Origin: Comamonas sp. lk
Lineage (GTDB): Bacteria > Pseudomonadota > Gammaproteobacteria > Burkholderiales > Burkholderiaceae_C
Direction: 5' to 3'
Length of the DNA: 49,266 nucleotides
NCBI GenBank assembly: GCA_945860595.1
Contig: CAMAQV010000021.1
Location: forward strand, 1-49,266
How positions within the stretch are numbered: the stretch's first letter is position 1; each line of letters begins with the position of its first letter. Below, in pieces: positions 17,058-25,646 of the stretch. The position numbers and the translations under genes were made by a program. Under the pieces are notes generated by a model. The model was not told where the DNA came from. It ran no database searches and saw only the letters and a list, made by a program, of their open reading frames with translations.

Positions 17058-18013
17058 ACCATGCCTGAAAGGTGCATGATGCCGCGCAGCCGCGCGAATT
17101 CGTCGTCCACAAAATCGTCAAAAGCCTTGCCGGTGAGCAAAGCCGGCGTCCAGGTGTTTTTCTCCAAGGCCTCGGCCCAGGCTTTGCTCTTGCTCGCTTT
17201 GACCACCATATCGGTCAGCGCGGCGCGCTGCGCTGCCGTGATGTCCGGCGCGCCGTACACCGCGCGCCAGTTGCCCAGCACCACGTCGTAACCCTGCTCT
17301 TTGAGTGTGGGAATGTCGATACCGGGCAAGCGCTTTTCCGAGGTCACGCCGATGGGACGCATCTTGCCGGCCTTGATGTGCTCGGAAAACTCGCTGTAAC
17401 CGCTGCCGCCCACCGTCACATTGCCACCCAGGATGGCGGCGATCGCCTCGCCGCCGCCGCGAAAAGCGACGTAGTTGACCTTCTTGGGATCTACGCCGGT
17501 CTTGGTCGCGATCATGGAGGAACAGATGTGCTCGGTCGAGCCGCGCGAACCGCCACCCCATTTGACGCTGCCCGGGTCTTTTTTCAGTTGATCAACCACG
17601 TCCTTCATCGTTTTCAGCGGCGAGTCCGCAGGCACCACGAAGACGTTGTATTCGCTGGTCAAACGGGCAATGGGGGTAATTTTTTCCATGCCCATCGCCG
17701 ATTTGGAGGTGATGATGCCGCCCACCATGACCGCGCCAGTCATGATCATGCTGTTGGGATCACCCTTGGCGGAGTTGACAAACTGCGCCAGCCCCAGGGC
17801 ACCTGCGGCACCACCCTTGTTTTCGTACTGCACGGTATCCGCAGCCTTTGCGTCGAGCAGGGCTTTGCCCAGTTCCCGCCCGGTGGTGTCCCAGCCGCCG
17901 CCCGGGTTCGCCGGGATCATCATCTTCACATGTGCGCCAGCGCGGGCCCGCATCGAGACACCCCCCAAAAGGGCCGCAGCGGCTAAGGATTTCAGAAATA
18001 CATCACGGCGCAT
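17054..18013 (-). CDS. tctC: Tripartite tricarboxylate transporter binding protein (Bug family)
   Basis: A 319-residue periplasmic solute-binding protein. The N-terminus MRRDVFLKSLAAAALLGG followed by ARA is a signal peptide with twin arginines in an RRxVF context, so Tat export is possible. The mature part has the Bug-family ligand loop PANPGGGWDTTGRELGKAL and GGGSRGSTEH, and the second lobe VAFRGGGEAIAAILGG. ATG 18013 is chosen since the signal peptide begins there and GGAG lies seven bases upstream; the longer frame has none. The ligand is a carboxylate but which one is unknown. A GGGTT/AACCC hairpin at 18027-18039 abuts the ribosome site. Confidence 0.92.
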   Translation of the reverse strand: MRRDVFLKSLAAAALLGGVSMRARAGAHVKMMIPANPGGGWDTTGRELGKALLDAKAADTVQYENKGGAAGALGLAQFVNSAKGDPNSMIMTGAVMVGGIITSKSAMGMEKITPIARLTSEYNVFVVPADSPLKTMKDVVDQLKKDPGSVKWGGGSRGSTEHICSSMIATKTGVDPKKVNYVAFRGGGEAIAAILGGNVTVGGSGYSEFSEHIKAGKMRPIGVTSEKRLPGIDIPTLKEQGYDVVLGNWRAVYGAPDITAAQRAALTDMVVKASKSKAWAEALEKNTWTPALLTGKAFDDFVDDEFARLRGIMHLSGMV

Positions 18014-18026
18014 CACGGGCTCCAAA

Positions 18027-18039
18027 GGGTTGTAAACCC
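18027..18039 (-). promoter_or_regulatory. Small hairpin next to the tctC ribosome site
   Basis: GGGTT and AACCC flank a three-base loop just upstream of GGAG and the tctC ATG. As RNA it would form a weak five-pair stem close to the ribosome site. It may influence translation, or be chance. Confidence 0.25.
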
Positions 18040-18143
18040 CAGTATCATGCCGCGCGGAGATGAATCTGGCGAAGACCATTAACTAAGTAGAAACCCTTAT
18101 TTCCATCCCACCTCGACACATCTCGCCCGTATCACCCGGCACC

Positions 18144-18545
18144 TTGGCCGTTCGCCTCGACAAATGGCTGTGGGCGGCGCGCCTGTACAAAACCCGGTCG
18201 CTGGCCAGCGAGGAGGTCAGCCTGGGCCGGGTACAAGTCAATGCACAGGACGTGAAACCGGCACGCGAAGTGCGCGTAGGCGACCGGCTACAGCTGCGCC
18301 AAGGGCGGGTGCAACGTGACTTGATCGTCAAGGGCTTGAGCCACCAGCGCGGGCCGGCACCGGTGGCGCAACAGTTATACGAAGAAACCCCCGAAAGCAT
18401 CCAAACCCGTACCGAACTGGCCGAGCGCATGCGACTGGCGCCAGAGCCAGCCGCCGCGATGGAACACGGTAGGCCCACCAAGCGGGAGCGGCGTGATTTG
18501 CAAAAAGGCTGGGACAAGCGCTGGAGCGCCAGCGTCGACGATTAG
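18144..18545 (+). CDS. hslR: S4-domain RNA-binding heat-shock protein Hsp15
   Basis: A 133-residue protein with an N-terminal S4 RNA-binding domain: VRLDKWLWAARLYKTRSLA, then GRVQVNAQDVKPAREVRVGD and LQLRQG. A basic C-terminal tail (RPTKRERRDLQKGWDKRW) is typical of Hsp15, which binds 50S subunits carrying stalled nascent chains and helps recycle them. The start is TTG 18144 since the S4 domain begins immediately and no in-frame ATG is near. It is divergent from tctC with a 130-base gap and lies 63 bases upstream of ribBX. Confidence 0.9.
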   Translation: MAVRLDKWLWAARLYKTRSLASEEVSLGRVQVNAQDVKPAREVRVGDRLQLRQGRVQRDLIVKGLSHQRGPAPVAQQLYEETPESIQTRTELAERMRLAPEPAAAMEHGRPTKRERRDLQKGWDKRWSASVDD

Positions 18546-18608
18546 CGGGGGATAATGCGCCTTGGCTGCGCTGCGCGCGGTCGGTCTTTTACCTATTCTG
18601 TACTTTGT

Positions 18609-19736
18609 ATGTCCCAGAGCCCGCCCTCCCCCGCGCCGATTTCCCCGGTCAGTGATATTGTTGCCGAGCTGCGCGCCGGGCGCATGGTCATTCTGGTCGA
18701 CGAAGAAGACCGTGAAAACGAGGGTGACCTGGTGCTGGCGGCTGACCACGTCAGCGCCGAGGCGATCAATTTCATGGCGCGCTTCGGGCGTGGTCTGATT
18801 TGCCTGACCCTCACGCGCGAGCGCTGTGAGCGCCTGGCGTTGCCGCCTATGGCGACTCGCAACGGTACCAAGCATGCAACCGCATTCACCGTATCCATTG
18901 AAGCCGCGCAGGGCGTCACCACCGGCATCAGCGCCGCAGACCGGGCCCGCACCGTACAAGCCGCCGTGGCTCCCCAGGCGGCGGCTAGCCACCTGGTGCA
19001 GCCCGGACACATCTTCCCCTTGCAGGCGGTGGATGGCGGGGTACTGATGCGGGCGGGCCATACCGAAGCCGGGTGCGACCTGTCTGCCATGGCCGGGTGC
19101 TCGCCTGCGGCAGTCATCTGCGAGATCATGAATGACGACGGCACCATGGCCAGGTTGCCCGATTTGCAGGTTTTTGCGGCCGTCCACGGCCTCAAAATCG
19201 GCACGATTGCCGCCTTGATCGAACACCGCAGCCGCGAGGCATCCCTGCTGGAAAAGCTGGGGACCCGCAGCCTACAGACTGCGTACGGGCTGTTCACCGC
19301 CCATGCGTTCCGCGATACCGCCGGCCAGGGTGTGCACCTGGCGCTGGTTGCGGGCAACTGGGAATCGGGCGACGCGATCAGCGCCCGGGTGCACGAACCG
19401 CTCTCGGTGCTGGACGCCCTCGAGGTGGGGCGCAGCATGCACTCCTGGAGCCTGGACCGCGCCTTGCAACACATCCAGAGCGAAGGGCGCGGCGTCGTCG
19501 TCCTGCTCAACTGCGGGGAGAGCAGCGAACAGTTGCTGGCCCAGTTTGAAGGCACGGCGCGCCCGGCACAGGCGCCGGAACGCGGCCGGCTGGACTTGCG
19601 CACCTACGGCATCGGCGCACAAATACTCTTGCACTGCGGTGTGCGCCGCATGCGCCTAATGGGGAGCCCCAGGCGCATGCCCAGCCTGGCCGGATTCGGA
19701 TTGGAAACGGTAGGCTACATCAGCCAGACCGATTGA
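18609..19736 (+). CDS. ribBX: RibBX: DHBP synthase with a degenerate GTP cyclohydrolase II domain
   Basis: A 375-residue fusion. Residues 12-215 are 3,4-dihydroxy-2-butanone 4-phosphate synthase, converting ribulose 5-phosphate to the four-carbon riboflavin precursor; [11 protein letters not shown] (30-40) binds metal and GHTEAGCDL completes the site. Residues from about 220 resemble GTP cyclohydrolase II, but the zinc cysteines are absent: where active enzymes have CLTGD and CDC, this reads [20 protein letters not shown]. This is the RibBX variant known in Proteobacteria, in which the second domain lacks cyclohydrolase activity. Followed after 22 bases by ribH. No FMN riboswitch is evident in the 63 bases upstream. 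Confidence 0.92.
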   Translation: MSQSPPSPAPISPVSDIVAELRAGRMVILVDEEDRENEGDLVLAADHVSAEAINFMARFGRGLICLTLTRERCERLALPPMATRNGTKHATAFTVSIEAAQGVTTGISAADRARTVQAAVAPQAAASHLVQPGHIFPLQAVDGGVLMRAGHTEAGCDLSAMAGCSPAAVICEIMNDDGTMARLPDLQVFAAVHGLKIGTIAALIEHRSREASLLEKLGTRSLQTAYGLFTAHAFRDTAGQGVHLALVAGNWESGDAISARVHEPLSVLDALEVGRSMHSWSLDRALQHIQSEGRGVVVLLNCGESSEQLLAQFEGTARPAQAPERGRLDLRTYGIGAQILLHCGVRRMRLMGSPRRMPSLAGFGLETVGYISQTD

Positions 19737-19758
19737 TCGACAAAAAACAAGGAACACT

Positions 19759-20235
19759 ATGTTTGGTGCAAACAAGGGCGCAACGCCGGAGCGTGAACAG
19801 GCGCTGGACGGCAAGGGACTGCGCATTGCGTTGGTACAGGCCCGCTTCAACGCGCCGGTCACCGAGTCGCTGACCGCGCACTGCCGCCAGGAATTGATGG
19901 CCTTGGGCGTGCATGCGCGCGATATCGACCACTACAGCGTTCCCGGCGCCCTGGAAATTCCTGTTGTGCTGCAGGCATTGGCTGAAAATGCCTCGCACGA
20001 TGCCCTGATTGCGCTGGGCTGCATCATCCGGGGCGAGACCTACCACTTTGAGCTGGTGGCCAACGAATCGGGCGCCGGTGTGACCCGCATCGCGCTGGAC
20101 TACCACGTGCCGGTGGTCAATGCCATTCTGACCACTGAGGACCTGGCGCAGGCTGAAGCCCGCCAGGAAGAAAAAGGCCGCGAAGCTGCCCGAGTGGCGG
20201 TGGAAATGATCAACCTGCTGGATCGCATCGGCTGA
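19759..20235 (+). CDS. ribH: 6,7-dimethyl-8-ribityllumazine synthase
   Basis: A 158-residue lumazine synthase, condensing the RibBX product with the ribityl-pyrimidine to give the riboflavin precursor. Motifs are [11 protein letters not shown] (N-terminal substrate loop), [13 protein letters not shown], and [21 protein letters not shown], which includes the catalytic histidine. Enzymes of this family assemble as pentamers or 60-mers in the cytosol. An AAGGAACACT ribosome site precedes the ATG. Its stop overlaps the nusB start by one base. Confidence 0.95.
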   Translation: MFGANKGATPEREQALDGKGLRIALVQARFNAPVTESLTAHCRQELMALGVHARDIDHYSVPGALEIPVVLQALAENASHDALIALGCIIRGETYHFELVANESGAGVTRIALDYHVPVVNAILTTEDLAQAEARQEEKGREAARVAVEMINLLDRIG

Positions 20236-20759
20236 TGGTCCAGTCCAGCATGCCCCCGGCCGCGTCAGAGTCCTCTGACGCTGGTGTACAGCCCAAGGCG
20301 CTGAAGCACCCCAAGAAAAGCGCCCGCACACGTGCCCGCGAATTCGCGCTCCAAGGCCTGTACCAACATCTGGTGGGGAAAAATCCAGCCGAGGAAATCG
20401 ACCCGTTCACGCGCGATCTGATGGGCTTTCACAAAGCCGATGCGGCGCATTTCGATGCGCTCCTGCACGGCTGCATCGCGCAGGCCGCAGTGCTGGACAC
20501 GCACATCGCGCAAAAAGTAGATCGCCCGCTGGCAGATTTGTCGCCGATTGAGCATGGGGTGCTGTGGATAGGGACCTACGAGATGCTGCATTGCGCCGAC
20601 GTGCCCTGGCGCGCGGTAATCAACGAGTGCATCGAACTGGCCAAAGAGTTTGGTGGAACCGACGGACACAAGTACGTGAACGCCGTGCTCAATGGGCTGG
20701 CACCAAGCCTCAGGCCAGACGAGGTACGCGCCCACCGGGCCGCGCCCGCCGCCCCATGA
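20235..20759 (+). CDS. nusB: Transcription antitermination factor NusB
   Basis: A 174-residue all-helical NusB, which with NusE binds boxA in rRNA leaders. Seen are [20 protein letters not shown] at residues 29-48, [22 protein letters not shown], and [26 protein letters not shown] near the C-terminus. A non-conserved proline and serine-rich lead of about 28 residues precedes the domain. The ribH-nusB pairing is common across bacteria. Its stop overlaps the aminotransferase start as ATGA. Confidence 0.95.
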   Translation: MVQSSMPPAASESSDAGVQPKALKHPKKSARTRAREFALQGLYQHLVGKNPAEEIDPFTRDLMGFHKADAAHFDALLHGCIAQAAVLDTHIAQKVDRPLADLSPIEHGVLWIGTYEMLHCADVPWRAVINECIELAKEFGGTDGHKYVNAVLNGLAPSLRPDEVRAHRAAPAAP

Positions 20760-21940
20760 AGATCAGCGAACGCGCCCGCAACATCACCCCTTTTTATGTG
20801 ATGGAGGTGGGCAAGGCAGCGGCGACTCTGGGCGCACAGATCGCTCATACCGACCGTACCATGGTTTACCTGAACATCGGCGAACCCGATTTCACCGCCC
20901 CGCCCCTGGTGCAGGAAGCCGCGCAACGCGCCATCCGTCTGGGCAACAGCCAGTACACACCGGCAGTGGGCCTCACGGCCTTGCGCGAGCGCATCAGCCA
21001 CTGGTACCGCCAACGCCACGGACTGGACATCAATGCCGAGCGCATCGTCGTCACGGCCGGGGCCTCAGCGGCATTGCAACTGGCCTGCCTGGCGCTGATT
21101 GACGCGGGCGATGAGATCCTGATGCCCGACCCCAGCTACCCCTGCAACCGGCATTTTGTAAGCGCGGCCGATGGGCGCCCGGTGTTGCTTCCCACCACGG
21201 CAGCCAGTCGTTTTCAACTCGACGCCGAGCAGGTGCAGCAGGCCTGGGGTCCGCGCACCCGGGGTGTGCTGCTGGCCTCGCCGTCCAATCCCACGGGCAG
21301 CTCGATCGCACCCGAGGTGCTGCGCGCAATCCATACCCTGGTCCAGGCACGCGGTGGCATCACGCTGGTCGATGAAATTTACCTTCCGCTGTCTTTTGAC
21401 GACCGGTTTGGCAGCAGCGCGCTGGCGCTGGATGAGAACGTGATCAGCATCAACAGCTTCAGCAAGTACTTCAATATGACCGGTTGGCGCCTGGGCTGGC
21501 TGGTGCTGCCGCCCGCGCTGGTGCCGGTGGTGGAGCGGCTGGCGCAAAACCTTTTCATCTGCCCCAGCGCTATTGCGCAGCATGCGGCCCTGGCCTGCTT
21601 CGAGCCCGAGAGCCTGGCCATCTACGAGCAGCGGCGCAGCGCCTTTGCCGCGCGGCGCGATTTTTTTGTACCCGCCCTGCAGCACGCCGGGCTCGAAGTC
21701 CCGGTGGTGCCCGACGGCGCTTTTTATGTGTGGGCGGATTGCCGTAGCGCCTGCGCGCGACTAGGCGTCAAAGACAGCTGGGACTTCGCCTTTGAAGTGA
21801 TGCGACGCGCGCACGTCGCGATAACGCCGGGGCGCGACTTCGGCAACGCCGATACCGCACAATTCGTCCGTTTCTCCACCGCCAGCTCCATGGATGCCCT
21901 GGCGACTGCGGCCCAACGACTGACCACGCTTTTGACCTGA
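20756..21940 (+). CDS. Class I/II pyridoxal-phosphate aminotransferase
   Basis: A 394-residue fold-type I aminotransferase. Features are NIGEPDF (40-46), [30 protein letters not shown] (175-182), LVDEIYLPL (Asp206) and the PLP lysine in [15 protein letters not shown] (Lys237), with a C-terminal RFSTASS arginine. ATG 20756 overlaps the nusB stop; the longer frame lies inside nusB. Substrate is not clear; aspartate/tyrosine or alanine-type enzymes share these motifs. Its fixed place before tolQ in this group suggests only operon inertia. Confidence 0.9.
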   Translation: MKISERARNITPFYVMEVGKAAATLGAQIAHTDRTMVYLNIGEPDFTAPPLVQEAAQRAIRLGNSQYTPAVGLTALRERISHWYRQRHGLDINAERIVVTAGASAALQLACLALIDAGDEILMPDPSYPCNRHFVSAADGRPVLLPTTAASRFQLDAEQVQQAWGPRTRGVLLASPSNPTGSSIAPEVLRAIHTLVQARGGITLVDEIYLPLSFDDRFGSSALALDENVISINSFSKYFNMTGWRLGWLVLPPALVPVVERLAQNLFICPSAIAQHAALACFEPESLAIYEQRRSAFAARRDFFVPALQHAGLEVPVVPDGAFYVWADCRSACARLGVKDSWDFAFEVMRRAHVAITPGRDFGNADTAQFVRFSTASSMDALATAAQRLTTLLT

Positions 21941-21952
21941 TGGGATAGACAC

Positions 21953-22654
21953 ATGAACCAAGACCTGGACATCTTTCAACTCGTGGCGCAAGCCAGCGTG
22001 GTAGTGCAATCGGTGCTCGTGCTCTTGGTGCTGATATCCGTTATGAGCTGGGCGGCTATCTTCCGCAAATTGATCAACCTGCACCGGATCAAACAGCAAA
22101 ACGAAGCGTTCACGAAAGAGTTCTGGGCCGGCTCCAGTCTAGAGGAGCTCTACAACACCGCTCAGCAGCGCAGCCAGAACTGCGGCCCGATGGAGCGCAT
22201 TTTTGCCAGCGGCATGCGCGAAGTGCGCAAGGAAATGCGCGAGCGCCGGGTGGCTGAAGTCGGCACCGTGATGGACAGTGCGCGCCGCGCCATGCGGGCC
22301 AGTTTGCAACGTGAAATGGATGCGGTCGAGACGAATTTGTCCTTCCTCGCCTCGGTGGGGTCGGTCTCGCCCTACCTGGGTTTGTTTGGCACGGTGTGGG
22401 GGATCATGCATGCCTTCACCGGGCTGGCCTCTTTACAGCAAGTGACGCTCGCTACCGTGGCGCCCGGCATCGCCGAGGCCCTGGTTGCCACGGCCATTGG
22501 CCTGTTTGCGGCGATTCCCGCGGTGGTCGCCTACAACCGCTTTGCGCGGGATTTGGACCGCATCGGCATCCAGCAAGAAACTTTCATGGAAGAGTTTTCC
22601 AACATCCTGCAACGCAAAGTCAGCACCCTTGCAGCCCCGGCCGCAAGCCGCTAG
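21953..22654 (+). CDS. tolQ: Tol-Pal motor subunit TolQ
   Basis: A 233-residue inner-membrane protein with three membrane segments: residues about 10-35 (ASVVVQSVLVLLVLISVMSW), then a long cytoplasmic loop, then two near 125-150 and 170-195 (FLASVGSVSPYLGLFGTVWG and TAIGLFAAIPAVVAYN). With TolR it forms a proton-driven motor of the ExbB/MotA type that energises TolA to keep the outer membrane constricted during division. It starts 13 bases after the aminotransferase gene. Confidence 0.95.
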   Translation: MNQDLDIFQLVAQASVVVQSVLVLLVLISVMSWAAIFRKLINLHRIKQQNEAFTKEFWAGSSLEELYNTAQQRSQNCGPMERIFASGMREVRKEMRERRVAEVGTVMDSARRAMRASLQREMDAVETNLSFLASVGSVSPYLGLFGTVWGIMHAFTGLASLQQVTLATVAPGIAEALVATAIGLFAAIPAVVAYNRFARDLDRIGIQQETFMEEFSNILQRKVSTLAAPAASR

Positions 22655-22666
22655 AAGGAGCGCGCC

Positions 22667-23125
22667 ATGTCTGCTTTAAGCCCCCGAGGCCGCGGCCGCC
22701 GCGCCATCAATGAGGTGAACATGGTTCCCTTCATCGACGTGATGCTGGTGCTACTGATCATCTTCATGGTCACTGCGCCGCTGATCACGCCCAGCCTGAT
22801 CGAGCTGCCCACCGTCGGGCAGGCGTCCAAGCAACCCGACCGCATCATCCAAATCGTGATCGGCAAAGACGAGCGGCTCGAACTCAAACTCAAAGACAAA
22901 ACCAACCCGGTCAAGTTGGAGGCCCTGGCTGCGGCGGTCAAGCGCGCCCAGACCGAGCCCGACTCCGAAGGCAAAGCCGGCGGCACCTCGAAAACGCCTT
23001 TCACGACGGCGGTGGTGATCAGCGCAGACAAAACCGTGCAGTACGAGCGCGTGGTCAAAGTCATGGACACCTTGCAGCGCGCCGGTATCCAGCGGGTCGG
23101 CTTGTCGGTACAACTCGTGCCTTAA
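22667..23125 (+). CDS. tolR: Tol-Pal motor subunit TolR
   Basis: A 152-residue ExbD/TolR protein. One membrane segment spans about residues 20-42 (MVPFIDVMLVLLIIFMV) and contains the essential proton-relaying aspartate Asp24. The periplasmic part ends with VSADKTV-like and VMDTLQRAGIQRVGLSVQ stretches typical of the family. A clear AAGGAG ribosome site lies just before the ATG. A K/E-rich linker lies between about residues 60 and 95. Confidence 0.95.
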   Translation: MSALSPRGRGRRAINEVNMVPFIDVMLVLLIIFMVTAPLITPSLIELPTVGQASKQPDRIIQIVIGKDERLELKLKDKTNPVKLEALAAAVKRAQTEPDSEGKAGGTSKTPFTTAVVISADKTVQYERVVKVMDTLQRAGIQRVGLSVQLVP

Positions 23126-23128
23126 CGC

Positions 23129-24409
23129 ATGCAAAGAGCCACGCCGGCAACCGAGCGTTTGCAGCGCGACGCGTTTGTGCCCCCCCCCGAACGGGGCTTG
23201 GGGCCAGCGGCCACGCTCGCGATCCTGGTGCACATCGCCTTGCTGCTGTGCCTGTCCTGGGTGGTGAAATGGCGCGACCAACCGGTCATCCTCACGGCGC
23301 AGGCCGAACTATGGGCCAAACTGCCACTACAAACCGCGCCTGAACCCGTGCCACCGCCCCCGCCAGCCGAGCCCGCTCCCCAACCAGCGCCGCCACCTCC
23401 CCCACCGCCCCCACCCCCGCCAGCCAAGACCAAGGTGGAGCCGGTGAAACCTGCGCCCAAAGCCGAACCCGCACCGACACCCAAGGTCATCAACGACAAG
23501 CTGGCCGCCGCAGATATTGCCGAGCAAAAGAAAAAAGCCAAGAAACTGGCCGATGAACAAGAGGAGAAGCTTGCGTTAGAAGAAGCTGCGCGCAAGCAAA
23601 AGGAGAAGGACGAAGCTGAGGCCACTGCCCGCAAGCAAAAGGAAAAAGAAGAAGCGGAGGCTACTGCCCGCAAGCAAAAAGAAAAAGAAGACGCTGAGGC
23701 TGCTGTTCGCAAGCAAAAGGAAAAAGAAGACGCTGAGGCGGCTGCGCGCAAGCACAAGGAAAAAGAAGACGCTGAGGCGGCTGCGCGCAAGCAAAAGGAA
23801 AAAGAAGAAGCTGAGGCTAATGCCCGCAAGCAGAAGGAAAAGGAAGAAGCTGAGGTTGCTGCCCGCAAGAAAAAGGAAAAAGAAGATGCGGAGCTTGCTG
23901 CCCGCAAGCAAAAAGAAAAAGAAGACGCTGAGGCCGCTGTTCGCAAGCAAAAGGAGAAGGAAGAAGCTGCGCGGAAGGAGCGTGAACGTCAGCGCAAGGA
24001 GCAGGAAGACCGGATCAAAAAGATGGCCAAAGAATTGGAGATCAAAGAACAGACCGAGGATCAAAAGGAGCGCATTAAAAAGACGGCTTCCGACAGCACG
24101 CCTGCACAAACCACGGCTCAACTTCCGGACAAAATAACTGATAAGTACGCAGCCCGCATTGAGGCAGCTATTCGTCCCAACATAACTTTTAACCCAGCAA
24201 CAATTTCAGGCAATCCAGCGGTAGAAATCACCGTGCTTTTAGACGCTGAAGGCGTAATCAAATCAAAGTTTGTAGCGAAAAGTAGTGGGGTATCTTCGTG
24301 GGATAACGCTGCATCAGCAGGATTATCTAAAACTGAAACTTTGCCAAAAGATGAAAACGGTCGGGCTCCTCCAATGTTGACAATTACTTTAAAACCCAGG
24401 GACCGTTGA
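23129..24409 (+). CDS. tolA: Tol-Pal envelope protein TolA
   Basis: A 426-residue TolA. Residues 27-47 are the membrane anchor (GPAATLAILVHIALLLCLSW). A proline-rich region follows, including eleven consecutive prolines at 88-98. Residues about 125-310 are a highly charged K/E/A coiled coil built from nearly ten 13-residue repeats. Residues from about 335 form the globular TolA/TonB-like domain III (ARIEAAIRPNITF, VLLDAEGVIKSKFVAKSSGV, TLPKDENGRAPPML) which contacts TolB/Pal and is the docking site for filamentous phages and colicins in other bacteria. The DNA for domain III is unusually AT-rich. tolB and pal do not follow. Confidence 0.93.
   Translation: MQRATPATERLQRDAFVPPPERGLGPAATLAILVHIALLLCLSWVVKWRDQPVILTAQAELWAKLPLQTAPEPVPPPPPAEPAPQPAPPPPPPPPPPPAKTKVEPVKPAPKAEPAPTPKVINDKLAAADIAEQKKKAKKLADEQEEKLALEEAARKQKEKDEAEATARKQKEKEEAEATARKQKEKEDAEAAVRKQKEKEDAEAAARKHKEKEDAEAAARKQKEKEEAEANARKQKEKEEAEVAARKKKEKEDAELAARKQKEKEDAEAAVRKQKEKEEAARKERERQRKEQEDRIKKMAKELEIKEQTEDQKERIKKTASDSTPAQTTAQLPDKITDKYAARIEAAIRPNITFNPATISGNPAVEITVLLDAEGVIKSKFVAKSSGVSSWDNAASAGLSKTETLPKDENGRAPPMLTITLKPRDR
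23588..23968 (+). repeat. 39-base tandem repeats within tolA
   Basis: About 9.8 in-frame copies of a 39-base unit encoding variants of ARKQKEKEDAEAA, starting at 23588, 23627, 23666, 23705, 23744, 23783, 23822, 23861, 23900 and 23939. The units differ by a few bases each. Being multiples of three, gains or losses would change coiled-coil length without breaking the frame. This is a likely site of length variation between strains. Confidence 0.9.
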
Positions 24410-24437
24410 AATTCAAAGATCGGACTTAAATTCCACC

Positions 24438-25646
24438 ATGAAAATTGACGCCTCCATCCTGCAAGACGTCGCCGCCATTACGGCGATTCGCAAAGACATC
24501 CACGCCCACCCGGAGCTGTGTTTCCAGGAAGTGCGCACCGCCGATGTCGTGGCGCAGCAATTGGCAAACTGGGGCATTGCACTGCACCGGGGCATGGCAA
24601 CCACCGGTGTGATCGGCATCATCCATGGGCGCGACGGCGGGGCCTGCGGGCGCGGCGTGGGTTTGCGGGCTGATATGGACGCGCTGCCCATGCAGGAGTT
24701 CAACACCTTTGCCCACGCCAGCACGCATCCCGGAAAAATGCACGCCTGCGGCCACGACGGCCACACGGCCATGCTGCTGGCAGCGGCCAAACAACTCGCG
24801 GCGCGGCGCGACTTTGACGGCACGGTCTACGCCATCTTCCAACCCGCCGAAGAAGGCGGCGGCGGCGCGCGGGAAATGGTCAAAGAAGGCTTGTTCACCC
24901 AATTCCCGATGGAAGCCGTGTTCGGCATGCATAACTGGCCCGGCGGCAAGGTGGGTACGTTTGCGGTCAGCGCCGGACCAGTCATGGCGTCGAGCAACGA
25001 ATTCAAAATCACCATCCACGGCAAGGGCAGCCACGCCGCCCTGCCCCACAACGGCATCGACCCGGTGCCGATTGCTTGCCAACTGGTGCAGGGCTTTCAG
25101 ACCATCATCACACGCAACAAGAAGCCAGTGGACGCGGGCGTGATCTCGGTCACCATGCTGCAAGCCGGTGAAGCCACCAACGTGGTACCCGATTTTTGCG
25201 TGATGCAGGGGACGGTGCGCACCTTCAGCGTGGAGGTGCTGGACATGATCGAGCAGCGCATGCGCGAGGTCTCCGAGAAACTGTGCGAGGCCTTTGGCGC
25301 ACGCTGCGAATTCGCATTCAAACGCAATTACCCGCCCACCATCAACAGCCTGCGCGAAGCCGCTTTCGCCCGCACCGTGATGGAAGGCATCGTCGGCGCA
25401 GAAAACGTCACGGCGCAGGAACCGACCATGGGCGCCGAAGACTTTGCCTACATGCTGCAGGCCAAACCGGGCGCGTACTGTTTTATCTCGAACGGTGAGG
25501 ACGACCACCGCGCCATCGGCCACGGCGGCGGGCCATGCACCCTGCACAACCCCAGCTACGACTTCAACGACGAGCTGATTCCGCTGGGCGGAACCTACTG
25601 GGTCGAGCTGGCGCGCCAGTGGCTGGCCGCACCGCAAGGGCGCTGA
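24438..25646 (+). CDS. M20 family amidohydrolase (hippurate hydrolase-like)
   Basis: A 402-residue zinc amidohydrolase of the M20D group, which cleaves N-acyl amino acids. Metal and catalytic features seen are RADMDALP (78-85), HACGHDGHTAM with Cys104 and His106 as ligands, QPAEEGGGG with Glu138/139, GMHNWPGG, and a C-terminal HNPSYDFND. A dimerisation domain lies at about 185-300. Length and motifs match hippurate or N-acetyl amino acid hydrolases; the substrate is uncertain. No strong ribosome site precedes the ATG. It stands where tolB would be expected after tolA and overlaps the convergent small gene by 52 bases. Confidence 0.9.
   Translation: MKIDASILQDVAAITAIRKDIHAHPELCFQEVRTADVVAQQLANWGIALHRGMATTGVIGIIHGRDGGACGRGVGLRADMDALPMQEFNTFAHASTHPGKMHACGHDGHTAMLLAAAKQLAARRDFDGTVYAIFQPAEEGGGGAREMVKEGLFTQFPMEAVFGMHNWPGGKVGTFAVSAGPVMASSNEFKITIHGKGSHAALPHNGIDPVPIACQLVQGFQTIITRNKKPVDAGVISVTMLQAGEATNVVPDFCVMQGTVRTFSVEVLDMIEQRMREVSEKLCEAFGARCEFAFKRNYPPTINSLREAAFARTVMEGIVGAENVTAQEPTMGAEDFAYMLQAKPGAYCFISNGEDDHRAIGHGGGPCTLHNPSYDFNDELIPLGGTYWVELARQWLAAPQGR

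Noticed and set aside
17054..18079. Longer tctC frame starting at 18079
   Set aside because: Would hide the signal peptide; ATG 18013 has GGAG and the RRDVFLK signal start.
18546..18608. FMN riboswitch before ribBX
   Set aside because: Only 63 bases are available and the conserved FMN-element pattern is not visible.
23122..23946. 274-residue serine/phenylalanine repeat frame antisense to tolA
   Set aside because: Its 13-residue repeats are the mirror of the tolA repeats; it has no ribosome site and no independent family.
23588..23968. Regular repeats that might suggest a CRISPR array
   Set aside because: Direct tandem 39-base units without spacers, in frame within tolA.
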